In this document: positions 26,469 to 35,025 of the stretch, piece by piece | Layout: each line of letters starts with the position of its first letter | Numbering within the stretch: the first letter of the stretch is position 1 | Source of the DNA: a virus | Reading direction: 5' to 3' (one strand) | Virus record (IMG/VR): IMGVR_UViG_3300032050_000004 | Span: 158,070-222,069 of that record | Length of the DNA stretch: 64,000 bases | Program-made: the position numbers and the translations under genes | The notes under the pieces: model-generated | What the model was told of the DNA's origin: nothing | Databases searched by the model: none | The model's input: the letters and a program-made list of their open reading frames with translations, nothing else

Positions 26469-26660
26469 CTATTCTTCATTTTTAAAAAATTCCCTAATTA
26501 ATAGAAAAATAAGACCAAAAATTGCAATAATATTAATAGAAGCTATTAAATAAAGGATCCATTTATAAGTAAAAATTAAGTATAGGAAAAGAAACATCAA
26601 AAATATAGCAAATATATAACTTGCTAATTGGGCAATTTTGTCCTCTAAGAGCATTTTCAT
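26469..26660 (-). CDS. Small membrane protein with two TM helices, 63 aa
   Basis: Nearly all hydrophobic: TM1 about residues 10-30, TM2 about 33-54, and a charged end (REFFKNEE). It overlaps the upstream gene by 4 nt (ATGA), so it is translated with it. Could be a holin-like or envelope-modifying peptide; there is no further evidence. Confidence 0.6.
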   Translation of the reverse strand: MKMLLEDKIAQLASYIFAIFLMFLFLYLIFTYKWILYLIASINIIAIFGLIFLLIREFFKNEE

Positions 26661-27445
26661 TTAAACTGGAATTGAACTATCTTCAAATCTACGAAAGAAT
26701 CCCGATTTTTCAAATTTTGTCTAATTTCTATTCCACCAATATTCATATTAAATTTCTTACTATTGAATACTATCGGCTCTAAACCAGCTTTTGCAACAAT
26801 TCCACCGTTGATTAAATCATAGTTTGCTCCAACATAAGGTTTATAATTAAACTCCCATTTTTTCGCTTTACCCGGTAAAACATAAGTCAAAGATTTATTA
26901 ATTTTTAAACTATCTCCGGTTGTTCTATTATAGGCAGTAACAAAGACTTGAACTTTAGTATTATCTTTTGGATCAGGATTAGCTTGTACAGTGGTTAATT
27001 CTATTTCCTGTGGAACAACAATTAAAAGCGATGAATCACCGTTCAAAGGTACAACCTTAGCAGTTTTAGTGATAATCCCATCCTGATTCAAAAATAAAGC
27101 ACTATCACCCTCGATAACAAAACTACTTTTAGTTATAGTAGTTGTAGAGTTCTCTATTTTAAGGTTTTTCATTTCACCCCTAACAGCTTGGGGAATCATG
27201 TTCTTAATATCATTAAATTGTTTATTTAATGCAGTATTAAATACTTTATCAAATAGTCCCGGTTGAGCAACTACCTGTACCTCAGATTTTGCACTAACAC
27301 TATCAGATAATGTTTTAAATTGATTATCTACATCGCTATTCAAATTAGTAACTTGATCTTGCATTTTTGACATTTTCCAATTAAAGAAAAATACCACTCC
27401 AGCCATCAATAGCCCAAAAAATACATAGTCTTTTATTTTGCTCAT
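26657..27445 (-). CDS. Membrane-anchored coiled-coil protein with periplasmic domain
   Basis: 262 aa: one N-terminal TM helix (about residues 7-24), a short coiled coil (SKMQDQVTNLNSDVDNQFKT), a Val/Lys-rich middle and a C-terminal beta-rich part (KWEFNYKPYVGANYDLINGG, SFVDLKIVQFQFK). The type is common in Bacteroidetes phages beside small exported proteins. Upstream there is an ATTATTTATT box at 27464-27472. Likely an inner-membrane protein facing the periplasm. Confidence 0.65.
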   Translation of the reverse strand: MSKIKDYVFFGLLMAGVVFFFNWKMSKMQDQVTNLNSDVDNQFKTLSDSVSAKSEVQVVAQPGLFDKVFNTALNKQFNDIKNMIPQAVRGEMKNLKIENSTTTITKSSFVIEGDSALFLNQDGIITKTAKVVPLNGDSSLLIVVPQEIELTTVQANPDPKDNTKVQVFVTAYNRTTGDSLKINKSLTYVLPGKAKKWEFNYKPYVGANYDLINGGIVAKAGLEPIVFNSKKFNMNIGGIEIRQNLKNRDSFVDLKIVQFQFK

Positions 27446-27463
27446 TTTATTAAATTATATACT

Positions 27464-27472
27464 AATAAATAA
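27464..27472 (-). promoter_or_regulatory. Candidate phage promoter box TTATTTATT
   Basis: One mismatch to CTATTTATT, 18 nt before the ATG at 27445; probably drives the envelope-protein cluster 27445 to 25576. Confidence 0.3.
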
Positions 27473-27518
27473 TTTGTTTTTTTAATTTTAATAAATTATA
27501 GATTATTTATATTTAACC

Positions 27519-28691
27519 ATGGAAATAAGAGAATTAATAAAAAAAGTAATTAAAGAGTCTTTTTTAACAGAAAATGAAGTTAAAAGAATAGATTTTAGCT
27601 ACCCTTTACCTGATGATTTAAATAAATTGAAGAATTATTTCGATGAGAATAATTTTGAACTTTTTGTAGTAGGTGGAGCCGTGCGTGATATGATCTTAGG
27701 TAAGGAACCTAAAGACATAGATTTAGTATCTGATGCTACTCCTGATGACGTAAAAAGGATTTTACCAGATGAATATAGAATAATTCCCAAAGGAGAAGCT
27801 TTTGGTATCCTTCAAATAATTACTCCAGAAGGTGGTGATTACGAGATTGCTCGTTATCGTGAGGATATTGGAAAAAAAGATGGAAGAAGACCAGATTCGG
27901 TCAAATTTTCTACTATTGATTCAGATGCTTTAAGAAGGGATTTAACAATTAATGCTCTATATTACGATATAAATAAAAATCAAATTATAGATTTTGTTAA
28001 TGGTTATGAAGATATTCTCAAAAGAAATATTAAAACTGTTGGTAAAGCAGAAGATAGATTTGAAGAGGATCGATTAAGAATATTGAGAGCATTTAGATTT
28101 GCAGCTAGATTTAATTCAAACTTAGATCAGGATATAATAGAGGCTTTAAGAAAAAATAATTCTCTAAAAGGGGTATCTGAAGAGAGAATTAGAGATGAAT
28201 TCCTTAAAGGTATAAAAAGTGCTCAATCTGTTGTAAAATTCCTTACCGATTTAGAAAATTATGGATTACTAAAACAAATTTTAGATGATTTGAATTATAG
28301 TCAATCTGAATTCGTAGAATCAAAAGATTATATCGTGTTATTGGCTAATTTACTTAAAAATAATCCAGTTCATAAAATTCAAACTATTCTTAATAATCTT
28401 AAATATACAACTGATGAAATAAGAAAAATTATTTTCCTTGTTTTGTTTTTAAATTTCGATCCTGAATCTGTATATAATTTTAAAGTAAAAGAAAATGTTT
28501 CGAAAATATCTCCAGAAGAATTAAAGGAATTTGCCAGAATAAATTCTATAAATTCAAATATGGTAGATAAATTCATAGATTTTAAATTATCTGTTTCAGG
28601 GGATGAACTTTTACAGAAGGGATTCAAGGGAGCATCATTAGGAAAAGAAAAAGAAAGATTAGAGACTGTTAACTTCCTTGATACTCTTTAG
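27519..28691 (+). CDS. cca: CCA-adding enzyme / tRNA nucleotidyltransferase with N-terminal leader
   Basis: 390 aa class II nucleotidyltransferase: GGAVRDMILG (residues 52-61), metal ligands in KDIDLV (Asp66, Asp68), RRDLTINALYYD, then RFEEDRLRILRAFRFAARF and the helical C-terminal part. It repairs or completes tRNA 3' ends; family members may also add poly(A). Ahead of the domain is an extra segment, MEIRELIKKVIKESFLTE, like the putative capsid-targeting leaders in this window, with FLTE a possible cleavage site. Four tRNA genes lie 6 kb downstream and an RNA ligase 3 kb downstream. Confidence 0.9.
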   Translation: MEIRELIKKVIKESFLTENEVKRIDFSYPLPDDLNKLKNYFDENNFELFVVGGAVRDMILGKEPKDIDLVSDATPDDVKRILPDEYRIIPKGEAFGILQIITPEGGDYEIARYREDIGKKDGRRPDSVKFSTIDSDALRRDLTINALYYDINKNQIIDFVNGYEDILKRNIKTVGKAEDRFEEDRLRILRAFRFAARFNSNLDQDIIEALRKNNSLKGVSEERIRDEFLKGIKSAQSVVKFLTDLENYGLLKQILDDLNYSQSEFVESKDYIVLLANLLKNNPVHKIQTILNNLKYTTDEIRKIIFLVLFLNFDPESVYNFKVKENVSKISPEELKEFARINSINSNMVDKFIDFKLSVSGDELLQKGFKGASLGKEKERLETVNFLDTL

Positions 28692-28700
28692 TTTTTTCGA

Positions 28701-28709
28701 CTATTTATT
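28701..28709 (+). promoter_or_regulatory. Candidate phage promoter box CTATTTATT
   Basis: Only 3 nt before the ATG at 28713. If TATTTA is a -10 element, transcription would begin at or near the start codon, giving a leaderless mRNA. Confidence 0.4.
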
Positions 28710-28712
28710 TAC

Positions 28713-29729
28713 ATGAAAAAGGATAAAATTCCCGGAGGCAAAGCAAAAGGCAAATCTTTAAAAGATATTGCGATTATGCACTGTAAATCTGATTCAAAAA
28801 ACAAATCAGATGAAAGAAAAATTGAAAAAATGTTAGACCATTTAAAGTTGGAATTAAAAAAAGGGATTAAAACTGAATTGGAACATACAACCAGTGAAGA
28901 ATTTGCCAAAGAAATAGCTATGGATCATTTATATGAAGATCCAAAATATTATACAAAACTTTTAAAAATTGAAGAAATGAAAAAAACAAAAAAAATAAAC
29001 ATCAACGATATATCTGAAATGGTTAAGAAAGCTCTTAATGAAGAATTTGTTGGTGGTGTAAATTATGATAATGTTTTAGCAACTGAACTAAAAGAAAAAG
29101 TTGGTGATTTAAGCAAATTAACTCCTTATGTTTTAGAACTAGGTAATGAAATTCAATCAGATTCATCTGGTAAAATTCATGTTTATGATGAGGGAAAAAA
29201 AGTTAAGATATTCAACAATATTGATGACTTTTTAAAAGGTATCAAATACGGTCCTGTTAGAATTACCGAAGAAGATTCTTCAATGCCACATAAAGATCAT
29301 GAAGCTATGATGGCAAAAGGAGAAATCAGAGATATGGTTAAAAATGCAAAAGAAGTTTATAAAATGATTCAACCCGGTGATGAACTTCCCGGATGGATTT
29401 CTGCTTATATTACTTTAGCTTCAGATTATATGCATAGCATCGCTGAATACATGACTGAAAAACATAGTGGTGGTGAAGAACTAACTGAAGATACAGAAGA
29501 TGCACCAAAGAAATTAACAATGGATCAATTTTGTGAATGGTTAGGTTTGCCAACAGATAAAGTTCAATTAGGAATTGAAATTGCAAAGGTTTCAGACCCG
29601 GATGGAGCATACACTCACTTACAGGATATGGGTGAAGATGAAGCAGCGGAAGCAATAGAAGCCATATATTTTGAACATGGTTCTCTTAAAGAAGCAATTG
29701 CTGCTTGTAAAGAAGATTTAGGCATTTAA
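28713..29729 (+). CDS. Virion-associated protein with DUF5661-like domain
   Basis: 338 aa. Residues 1-95: IPGGKAKGKSLKDIAIMHC, then LELKKGIKTELEHTTSEEFA and AMDHLYEDPKYYTKLLKIE, the pattern of the small phage/bacterial family I know as DUF5661. Residues about 96-112 (INDISEMVKKALNEEF) are an internal copy of the amphipathic targeting-like motif. The rest is acidic and helical (YITLASDYMHSIAEYMTEKH). Likely a structural or packaged protein. Followed by a strong terminator. Confidence 0.7.
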   Translation: MKKDKIPGGKAKGKSLKDIAIMHCKSDSKNKSDERKIEKMLDHLKLELKKGIKTELEHTTSEEFAKEIAMDHLYEDPKYYTKLLKIEEMKKTKKININDISEMVKKALNEEFVGGVNYDNVLATELKEKVGDLSKLTPYVLELGNEIQSDSSGKIHVYDEGKKVKIFNNIDDFLKGIKYGPVRITEEDSSMPHKDHEAMMAKGEIRDMVKNAKEVYKMIQPGDELPGWISAYITLASDYMHSIAEYMTEKHSGGEELTEDTEDAPKKLTMDQFCEWLGLPTDKVQLGIEIAKVSDPDGAYTHLQDMGEDEAAEAIEAIYFEHGSLKEAIAACKEDLGI

Positions 29730-29749
29730 ATAAATTTATTTTTTTACAT

Positions 29750-29783
29750 AACCATAGTTTTTTATTAAACTATGGTTTTTTTT
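29750..29783 (+). terminator. Rho-independent terminator
   Basis: Stem AACCATAGTTT / AAACTATGGTT followed by eight or more T. Confidence 0.85.
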
Positions 29784-29806
29784 ATTTAAATAATATCTTT
29801 ATATTA

Positions 29807-30496
29807 ATGAAAAAGGACATAATTATTTTTCACCACAGTTATTTAGTAAATAATTGGTTAGAAATTATGAGTGAACAACTAGACCTTTTAAAGAAAAGCG
29901 AACTTTATGAAAATGCTCAACAAATACATTTTTGTTGTTTTTCTGAAATAAAAGAAAATATTATTGATTTTGTTAAATTGATCCAAGAATTTGATTTAGA
30001 TGAAAAATGTACAATTGTAGTTGAACCTTATAATGATAATGAAAGATTAACTCTTACATATATGCAAACAATTTGTAAGAATTTATCTGATGAAAAAGTT
30101 CTTTATTTTCACACAAAAGGTGTTACATCATACTTAAGATACGGAGAATCTGGAGATAGAAATATAAAATCTTGGCGAAATATAATGGAATTTTATTTAA
30201 TTGAAAATTGGAGGAAATGTTTTGAATTGATGAATAATCATGATGTGGTAGGAGCATTTTATGGCCCATGGCATCAATTAACAGGACAGATCATTAATTA
30301 TTATTCAGGTAACTTTTGGTGGTCCAAGGTATCTCACATAAAAAACACTCCCGATATGAAGAAGAGAGATAATTGGTTAGGTTGTGAATCTTTGATCACC
30401 TCAATACCTCATGTTTGGTATAATTTCAGATTTGCCCCCCCTAATTCAAGTATGTATGATGTTTATTTCGACCCAAATGAATATAGATTGAATTAA
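29807..30496 (+). CDS. Putative glycosyltransferase-like protein (GNFWW family)
   Basis: 229 aa. The pattern VLYFHTKGVTS, then WRNIMEFYLIENWRKCFELM, HDVVGAFYG and YSGNFWWSKVSHIKNTP, with WLGCESLI, is that of a widespread but poorly studied family in viruses and bacteria related to GT-A-type glycosyltransferases. It may glycosylate a virion protein, modified DNA base or host surface molecule; the substrate is not evident. The 3' end overlaps the RNA ligase gene by 4 nt, tail to tail. Confidence 0.6.
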   Translation: MKKDIIIFHHSYLVNNWLEIMSEQLDLLKKSELYENAQQIHFCCFSEIKENIIDFVKLIQEFDLDEKCTIVVEPYNDNERLTLTYMQTICKNLSDEKVLYFHTKGVTSYLRYGESGDRNIKSWRNIMEFYLIENWRKCFELMNNHDVVGAFYGPWHQLTGQIINYYSGNFWWSKVSHIKNTPDMKKRDNWLGCESLITSIPHVWYNFRFAPPNSSMYDVYFDPNEYRLN

Positions 30497-31533
30497 ATTT
30501 CTATATTTTTTATAAATGGTTTTTCGTATTTAGGTTCAATTATTTTCCATATAATATTATCATAGCTTTTTTTATCTAACATTTTAAATAATATGGCTGG
30601 ATATTTTTGTTTTTTTGCATACGCTGCAAATTCAGCTCTGGTGTCTCCCATTTTCCAATGGAAAAATCTATGGAATGATTTGTTAGATTCTTCTTCTACT
30701 AATCTATAATTTCTTTCTAAATTAATTCTGGTTTCCTTTACCCAATCATAAAATTCGTCTGGAACCCTCTCTAATATCTCAGCAAAGTCATTACCATCAA
30801 CTAAATGTTGCCATATAGTCCTAGATGAAACATTAGTTAGAATCCTATGTAATCGAACATAATCGTCAAACTTTACTTTTAATCTAAAACCGTTTTGGAA
30901 TTTAACAACAAAACCCTCTTTGTTATTCTCTTCCAATTTTTTTAGCTGTGAAATATCTTGAATACCATCGTACCTTTTTACAATAGGAAAACCTATTGGT
31001 TCTAATTCACAATCCAATCCTGTAGCCTTATCTATTACAGCTAACAAAACCAAATCATCAACATTACCATAATTTACAACTATTCTATTTTCCGGATAAA
31101 TTATCTCGAACAAATATGTTTTTGATTTATCTAAATTAGGAATTACATACTTATATCTGTTATGTAAAATGTTTGTTGCATAAATAGCTTGATCAGATTC
31201 AAAAGATCCTCTAGTGGCTATGTATGGCATGTCTCCAATCCAATATAAAATACCTAGTGAACCATCCATTTTTTCATATACTTCAAAAGATGTTTTAGGT
31301 ATATCATCGTGTGTATGTTCTTCGAGGTTGAAAAACTTTCTAAATGGCCTTGCTACTACATTGTAATTTGAATCAAGAATTAAACCTCGACACTGTAAAG
31401 TAATTTCGTTCCAAACCCTCTCATATTGAGCTTTTGGACCATAGTTATAAATAAAATAATCAGCCTTTTTGTGCTTCTGCACAATGACTAATTTTTCATC
31501 TATCATTTTATTTAATTCGTTGATATCTAACAT
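30493..31533 (-). CDS. rnlA: RNA ligase, T4 Rnl1-like
   Basis: 346 aa (T4 Rnl1 is 374). Nucleotidyl transferase motifs are in order: YEKMDGSLG with the adenylated Lys88, EIIYPENRIVVNYG, EGFVVKF near 205 and RLKVKFDDY. N-terminal QCRGLILD and RPFRKFFNLEEH are also typical of Rnl1. It joins RNA ends, classically to repair tRNA cut in the anticodon loop by host defence nucleases such as PrrC. A partner polynucleotide kinase is not in this window. Probably early gene on the minus strand. Confidence 0.9.
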   Translation of the reverse strand: MLDINELNKMIDEKLVIVQKHKKADYFIYNYGPKAQYERVWNEITLQCRGLILDSNYNVVARPFRKFFNLEEHTHDDIPKTSFEVYEKMDGSLGILYWIGDMPYIATRGSFESDQAIYATNILHNRYKYVIPNLDKSKTYLFEIIYPENRIVVNYGNVDDLVLLAVIDKATGLDCELEPIGFPIVKRYDGIQDISQLKKLEENNKEGFVVKFQNGFRLKVKFDDYVRLHRILTNVSSRTIWQHLVDGNDFAEILERVPDEFYDWVKETRINLERNYRLVEEESNKSFHRFFHWKMGDTRAEFAAYAKKQKYPAILFKMLDKKSYDNIIWKIIEPKYEKPFIKNIEI

Positions 31534-31592
31534 TTTGTATACTTACAAACAATTTAAACGTTAAATTAATTAAATTTGTTACAAAAATAAGG

Positions 31593-31601
31593 ATATTTAT
31601 A
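31593..31601 (+). promoter_or_regulatory. Candidate phage promoter box ATATTTATA
   Basis: One mismatch to CTATTTATA, 14 nt before the ATG at 31616. Confidence 0.3.
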
Positions 31602-31615
31602 ATAAAAATTATTTT

Positions 31616-32095
31616 ATGTTCGAAAGAAAACTAAGAAAGACTGTACGTTCAATCATGGAGAGTGAATATGTGAAAGATCAGTCCATCTACAATATCGTAG
31701 GAAAAAAAATGGTAGATATATTCTCAAATAATCCCGGTATAAATAAAATTAGAAATAAAATTATAACCTATGCGAAATTCTTTGAAGGTGGTGAAGAATT
31801 CAAGGGTTACTATTCAGCAAAAGAATATTTGCGTATGGAAGGATATGAATCAGGATCAATGATGAGAGATTATCCTATACCATTTATGAAAATGGGTAAA
31901 ACTACAGTAGATAATAGAGGTAATACAATTATAATTACAAAATACGAGGAAGAAAGACCATTGATAATTACCAAATATGATGCTCTGTCTCAAGAAAGTT
32001 TTGATGAATTAGATGGTGTAATAATTCCATCTCCTGATCAAAACAATATGAGAGATGGAAACATTTATGTCGTTTTCTTTAATTTCCCAGATTGA
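31616..32095 (+). CDS. Hypothetical virion-associated protein with targeting-like leader, 159 aa
   Basis: The N-terminus (MFERKLRKTVRSIMESEYV) matches the shared amphipathic leader, with IMESE a possible protease site. The remainder is a mixed alpha/beta protein (YYSAKEYLRMEGYESGSMMR, GNTIIITKYEEERPLIITKY) ending VYVVFFNFPD-like. Ends in TGA, immediately before the convergent gene at 32096. Function unknown; a packaged protein is an inference. Confidence 0.65.
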   Translation: MFERKLRKTVRSIMESEYVKDQSIYNIVGKKMVDIFSNNPGINKIRNKIITYAKFFEGGEEFKGYYSAKEYLRMEGYESGSMMRDYPIPFMKMGKTTVDNRGNTIIITKYEEERPLIITKYDALSQESFDELDGVIIPSPDQNNMRDGNIYVVFFNFPD

Positions 32096-32479
32096 TTATT
32101 TTATCTCGTCAATAAATCCAAATAAATGTTTATTGACAATTCTATACCATAATTCTCTCTGCCACTCGAATCCTAAATTTCCATAGTGCTTTTCAAATTC
32201 TATTATCTCTTTAACTATCAAAGCTCTGTCATCTGGAGTAATTCTGTTCCATTCTTCTAAAACCCAATCTACTATTCGTTGAACTGATCCTGTTTTTCTT
32301 CCAAGTGCATACCTGAGTGCAAAAATCATTAAGGTAGAATCGCATACAAAACGTTCTTCTTTCCATAGAAATTGATTGTCACTTAAAATATTAAGGATAT
32401 AATCCTTGTTTGATTTTAAATAATTTATGAATATTTTTTCACTGGAAAAGGTTTTAGGAAATTTGATTTTCTTTTTCAT
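32096..32479 (-). CDS. Conserved phage hypothetical protein, 127 aa
   Basis: Helical protein with the pattern STLMIFALRYALGRKTGSVQ, then WNRITPDDRALIVKEIIEFE and WQRELWYRIVNKHL. I have the impression of a family found in many phages of several bacterial phyla, of unknown function. Transcribed against its neighbours; the upstream region is shared, divergently, with the gene at 32519. Confidence 0.7.
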   Translation of the reverse strand: MKKKIKFPKTFSSEKIFINYLKSNKDYILNILSDNQFLWKEERFVCDSTLMIFALRYALGRKTGSVQRIVDWVLEEWNRITPDDRALIVKEIIEFEKHYGNLGFEWQRELWYRIVNKHLFGFIDEIK

Positions 32480-32487
32480 TTTTAAAA

Positions 32488-32496
32488 CTATTTATT
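32488..32496 (+). promoter_or_regulatory. Candidate phage promoter box CTATTTATT
   Basis: 22 nt before the ATG at 32519. Confidence 0.5.
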
Positions 32497-32518
32497 AATA
32501 TAATAAAATTCTATAAAA

Positions 32519-32794
32519 ATGAAACTTACTAAAAAGGAATTTGAGAACCTTATTAAAGAAGAAGTGAAGAAAGCTATCGAGGAAATTAATATTCTTGGTG
32601 AAGGTAAATCTAAACCCTCGGCTGGTCTTTCTGCAAAACAAAAATCCAAAGTTGCTAAAAAAGCAAAAAAAGGTGGTGATATCGGTAAGCCCGGTAAAGG
32701 TTTCAAAGATGTTGAAGCTAAAGCAAAAGAATGGGGTGCTGATGATCCTAAAGCCGTAGCAGCAGCTGTATTATGGAAAAATGTGAAAAGATAG
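32519..32794 (+). CDS. Small basic protein with capsid-targeting-like leader
   Basis: 91 aa. Leader MKLTKKEFENLIKEEVKKAI, ending ILGEG (possible cut after Glu), then a Lys-rich body (LSAKQKSKVAKKAKKGGDIG) and KGFKDVEAKAKEWGADDPKA with AVAAAVLWKNVKR, a pattern seen in other phage small proteins. After removal of the leader the product would be a compact, very basic peptide suitable for binding packaged DNA. The 3' end overlaps the HNH gene by 22 nt. Ends in TAG. Confidence 0.7.
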   Translation: MKLTKKEFENLIKEEVKKAIEEINILGEGKSKPSAGLSAKQKSKVAKKAKKGGDIGKPGKGFKDVEAKAKEWGADDPKAVAAAVLWKNVKR

Positions 32795-33222
32795 ATCTTA
32801 AATGTAATGTTTGTTCTGATAAATTAAATAATTTTAATTGGTCTTCAGGAAAACAGAAAAAAGGATGGTTTATTTGTAATAATTGTCATACGGACAAATA
32901 TAAAAAATACAGAAAAAAACATCCGTTCAAGGCTCGTCTTTCATATTTTAACAAAAGATACGATGGAAATTTGAAAGTTCAAGATCTTGAATTAATTTAC
33001 GAAAATCAAAAAAAGAACTGTCCACTATGTGGTGATCCTATTGATATAAAAGATAAATTTTGTTTAGATCATGTCGTTGCTAGAAATAGTGAAGGTTTAA
33101 CAACAAAAGAAAATATCCAAATATTATGTGAAAATTGTAATATTGGAAAATTTAAAATGAGTACAGAAGATTATATAAAACATTGTGAAAAAGTAGTAAA
33201 TAATTATAAAAAAAATGATTGA
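32773..33222 (+). CDS. Free-standing HNH endonuclease
   Basis: 149 aa with two zinc-binding CxxC pairs near the N-terminus (CNVCSDK, CNNCHTD), then the HNH core: CPLCGDPIDIKDKFCLDHVV (His of the active site), then ENIQILCENCNIGKF. Typical of mobile group-I-style or free-standing HNH endonucleases of phages. Its start lies inside the previous gene (22-nt overlap) and its stop overlaps the next by 8 nt, so it seems to have inserted between two phage genes without breaking them. Confidence 0.8.
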   Translation: MEKCEKIDLKCNVCSDKLNNFNWSSGKQKKGWFICNNCHTDKYKKYRKKHPFKARLSYFNKRYDGNLKVQDLELIYENQKKNCPLCGDPIDIKDKFCLDHVVARNSEGLTTKENIQILCENCNIGKFKMSTEDYIKHCEKVVNNYKKND

Positions 33223-33529
33223 CGTTTATGCTGAACCCGGCTCCTATATAGCTGGAGCTAATAATATCGCTTTGACTAATGCATTCAAAAAATTATTGAA
33301 CGCAAGACCAAATACAACTATTCCTTTCTTTTTTGAAAAGGATGGAAGAAAACTCATGGGAAGAGCTAAAACTTTTCAAGGCTCTCAAGGTGATTATCCA
33401 ACTTACTATATCAATTTTTTTGATTTGGATAACGAAGAAGATGGTATGAAAATGTTAGAAGGTAAAGTTTTTGCCAAAGGAAGATTGCAATTAGAAGAAA
33501 GATTATTCGATTATTATAATTCAATTTAA
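33215..33529 (+). CDS. Hypothetical protein, 104 aa
   Basis: Small alpha/beta protein: MIDVYAEPGSYIAGANNIAL, a central beta region with PFFFEKDGRKLMGRAKTFQG, then YYINFFDLDNEEDGMKMLEG. No leader or membrane segment. Overlaps the HNH gene by 8 nt and is followed after 3 nt by the next gene. Not recognised. Confidence 0.65.
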   Translation: MIDVYAEPGSYIAGANNIALTNAFKKLLNARPNTTIPFFFEKDGRKLMGRAKTFQGSQGDYPTYYINFFDLDNEEDGMKMLEGKVFAKGRLQLEERLFDYYNSI

Positions 33530-33532
33530 AAA

Positions 33533-33763
33533 ATGAAGAATTTTATTAGAAAACCTTTTACTGTTTTTTTAATAATAATATCATTTTTGTTTATCTTCAA
33601 CAACTCAAATAATAAAGTACCTGAAAAAAGTTCAATTTTGGACTTTGACCCAAACTCAACAGTAATAGTCCCTAACTATAGACAGTTATTTTTAAGGCAC
33701 TATGAATCAAAATATAAAGTAAATTATAGTAAAGATAATACTATAAACAGTCAGAGCAAGTAA
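33533..33763 (+). CDS. Small one-TM membrane protein, 76 aa
   Basis: Basic N-terminus, one hydrophobic helix (about residues 8-23, TVFLIIISFLFIF), then an Asn/Lys/Tyr-rich tail of about 50 residues probably outside the cytoplasm. It could be an uncleaved signal anchor. No family recognised. Confidence 0.55.
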   Translation: MKNFIRKPFTVFLIIISFLFIFNNSNNKVPEKSSILDFDPNSTVIVPNYRQLFLRHYESKYKVNYSKDNTINSQSK

Positions 33764-33803
33764 GTTTTTATTTGTTCTTAAAAACTTTTTAAAAAAAAAT
33801 ATC

Positions 33804-34904
33804 ATGAAAAATTTATTGAAAAATAAACTGCTATCTATTAAAGTAAGTGTAGTGTTATTATTAGTGTTTTTGACTACTATAACTTGTAGTAAAACCGATG
33901 AATCACCTAAAATTATTCAAGAAGAAATAAATTCTTCTGTTGTATATGATGATACACTAATGGATCCCGGACCAGATCCTGAATTTGTTTCAGTTGAAAA
34001 TAGAATTAATGTTGAAAATCTTTCAGCAAGAGTAATTGGTGTTAATACAATTAACACTTGGGAAAGATATATGTATATAGATAAAACTGATACAATATAT
34101 AATTCAATATCAGCTTCAAGAAGGTTATCAGGGTATCTTAAAAAATATGGCTTTAAAGGTGTTTATTTGTATAGTACCTCAGCAATTGTTTCCTCTACTT
34201 CAAACTATTCTAACTTTAGTAGATTTGTAAAAACACTTAGTGATAGTGGAATCGTATATAGAGGAGTAGCAAGCGGTAGTGCCACAACTTTTAAATCTGG
34301 TGGAGGAATATCAAATTATAATAACTCCCAATCTGATGCAACTAAAAAAATTAATAGAGCTAATTTGGAATTGGAATGGTGGAACAATGTAACAACTTGG
34401 GATAACTGGAACTCTATAAATCAACAAATATCTTTAGCAACCATAACCGATAATGATTTCTATGAAGGTTGGTATAAAAATATGGGCTCCACCATAGATA
34501 CTGTCGCAGCTAGAGATCAAGTTAGATTTTCTGATAGAGTACTTTTACATTGCTATCAAAATGGTATCCCGACTTATTCATATGCAAATGCCCAAAGCAC
34601 CGGTGCAACCGGAGGAAGATTGGATATAATTGCTAAAGGAGCAAGACAAGTTGGAAGAAAAATAGATTTGTATATTATAATCTCTTCAGAAAATACTGCT
34701 TGGGGAGCTAGTAATACTTTTACAGGGCCAGCACTTGCTAATGCCTATCTATCAGGTCAAGCTAATCCCTATCTTTTTATAGAAAATCAAGCCTATAATA
34801 ATATTTTTAATAATATGACCACCTTTCAAAAACAATGGATCAACTTAAAAGGTTTCGTTTGGTTTACTAAACGATACTGCTACAAAGCTGTACCTCCAAG
34901 ATAA
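33804..34904 (+). CDS. Secreted lipoprotein with alpha/beta barrel-like domain, 366 aa
   Basis: Signal sequence of about 28 residues ending LTTITCSK, where the Cys is a good lipidation site followed by SKTDESP. A linker with DPGPDPEF leads to a domain of about 300 residues with alternating strands and helices (RVIGVNTINTWERYMYID, RRLSGYLKKYGFKGVYLYS, FVKTLSDSGIVYRGVASG, KIDLYIIISSEN, LKGFVWFTKRY), which suggests a TIM-barrel or glycosidase-like fold. No catalytic motif is certain. Style is fully Bacteroidetes, so likely host-derived; it may alter the host surface. A terminator follows. Confidence 0.7.
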   Translation: MKNLLKNKLLSIKVSVVLLLVFLTTITCSKTDESPKIIQEEINSSVVYDDTLMDPGPDPEFVSVENRINVENLSARVIGVNTINTWERYMYIDKTDTIYNSISASRRLSGYLKKYGFKGVYLYSTSAIVSSTSNYSNFSRFVKTLSDSGIVYRGVASGSATTFKSGGGISNYNNSQSDATKKINRANLELEWWNNVTTWDNWNSINQQISLATITDNDFYEGWYKNMGSTIDTVAARDQVRFSDRVLLHCYQNGIPTYSYANAQSTGATGGRLDIIAKGARQVGRKIDLYIIISSENTAWGASNTFTGPALANAYLSGQANPYLFIENQAYNNIFNNMTTFQKQWINLKGFVWFTKRYCYKAVPPR

Positions 34905-34991
34905 TCTTTTTGCGAAAAGTATTGAATTGTGATACTTTGTGCAAAAAAATTCTGTTTCTGGAATTTGACATTTTTAGTAAAAAATAGAAAT

Positions 34992-35024
34992 AAAAAACCC
35001 TAGAGAATCTCTAGGGGTTTTTTT
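34992..35024. terminator. Bidirectional Rho-independent terminator
   Basis: Stem CCCTAGAGA / TCTCTAGGG with A run before and seven T after; separates the lipoprotein gene from the minus-strand tRNA cluster. Confidence 0.85.
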
Positions 35025-35025
35025 G

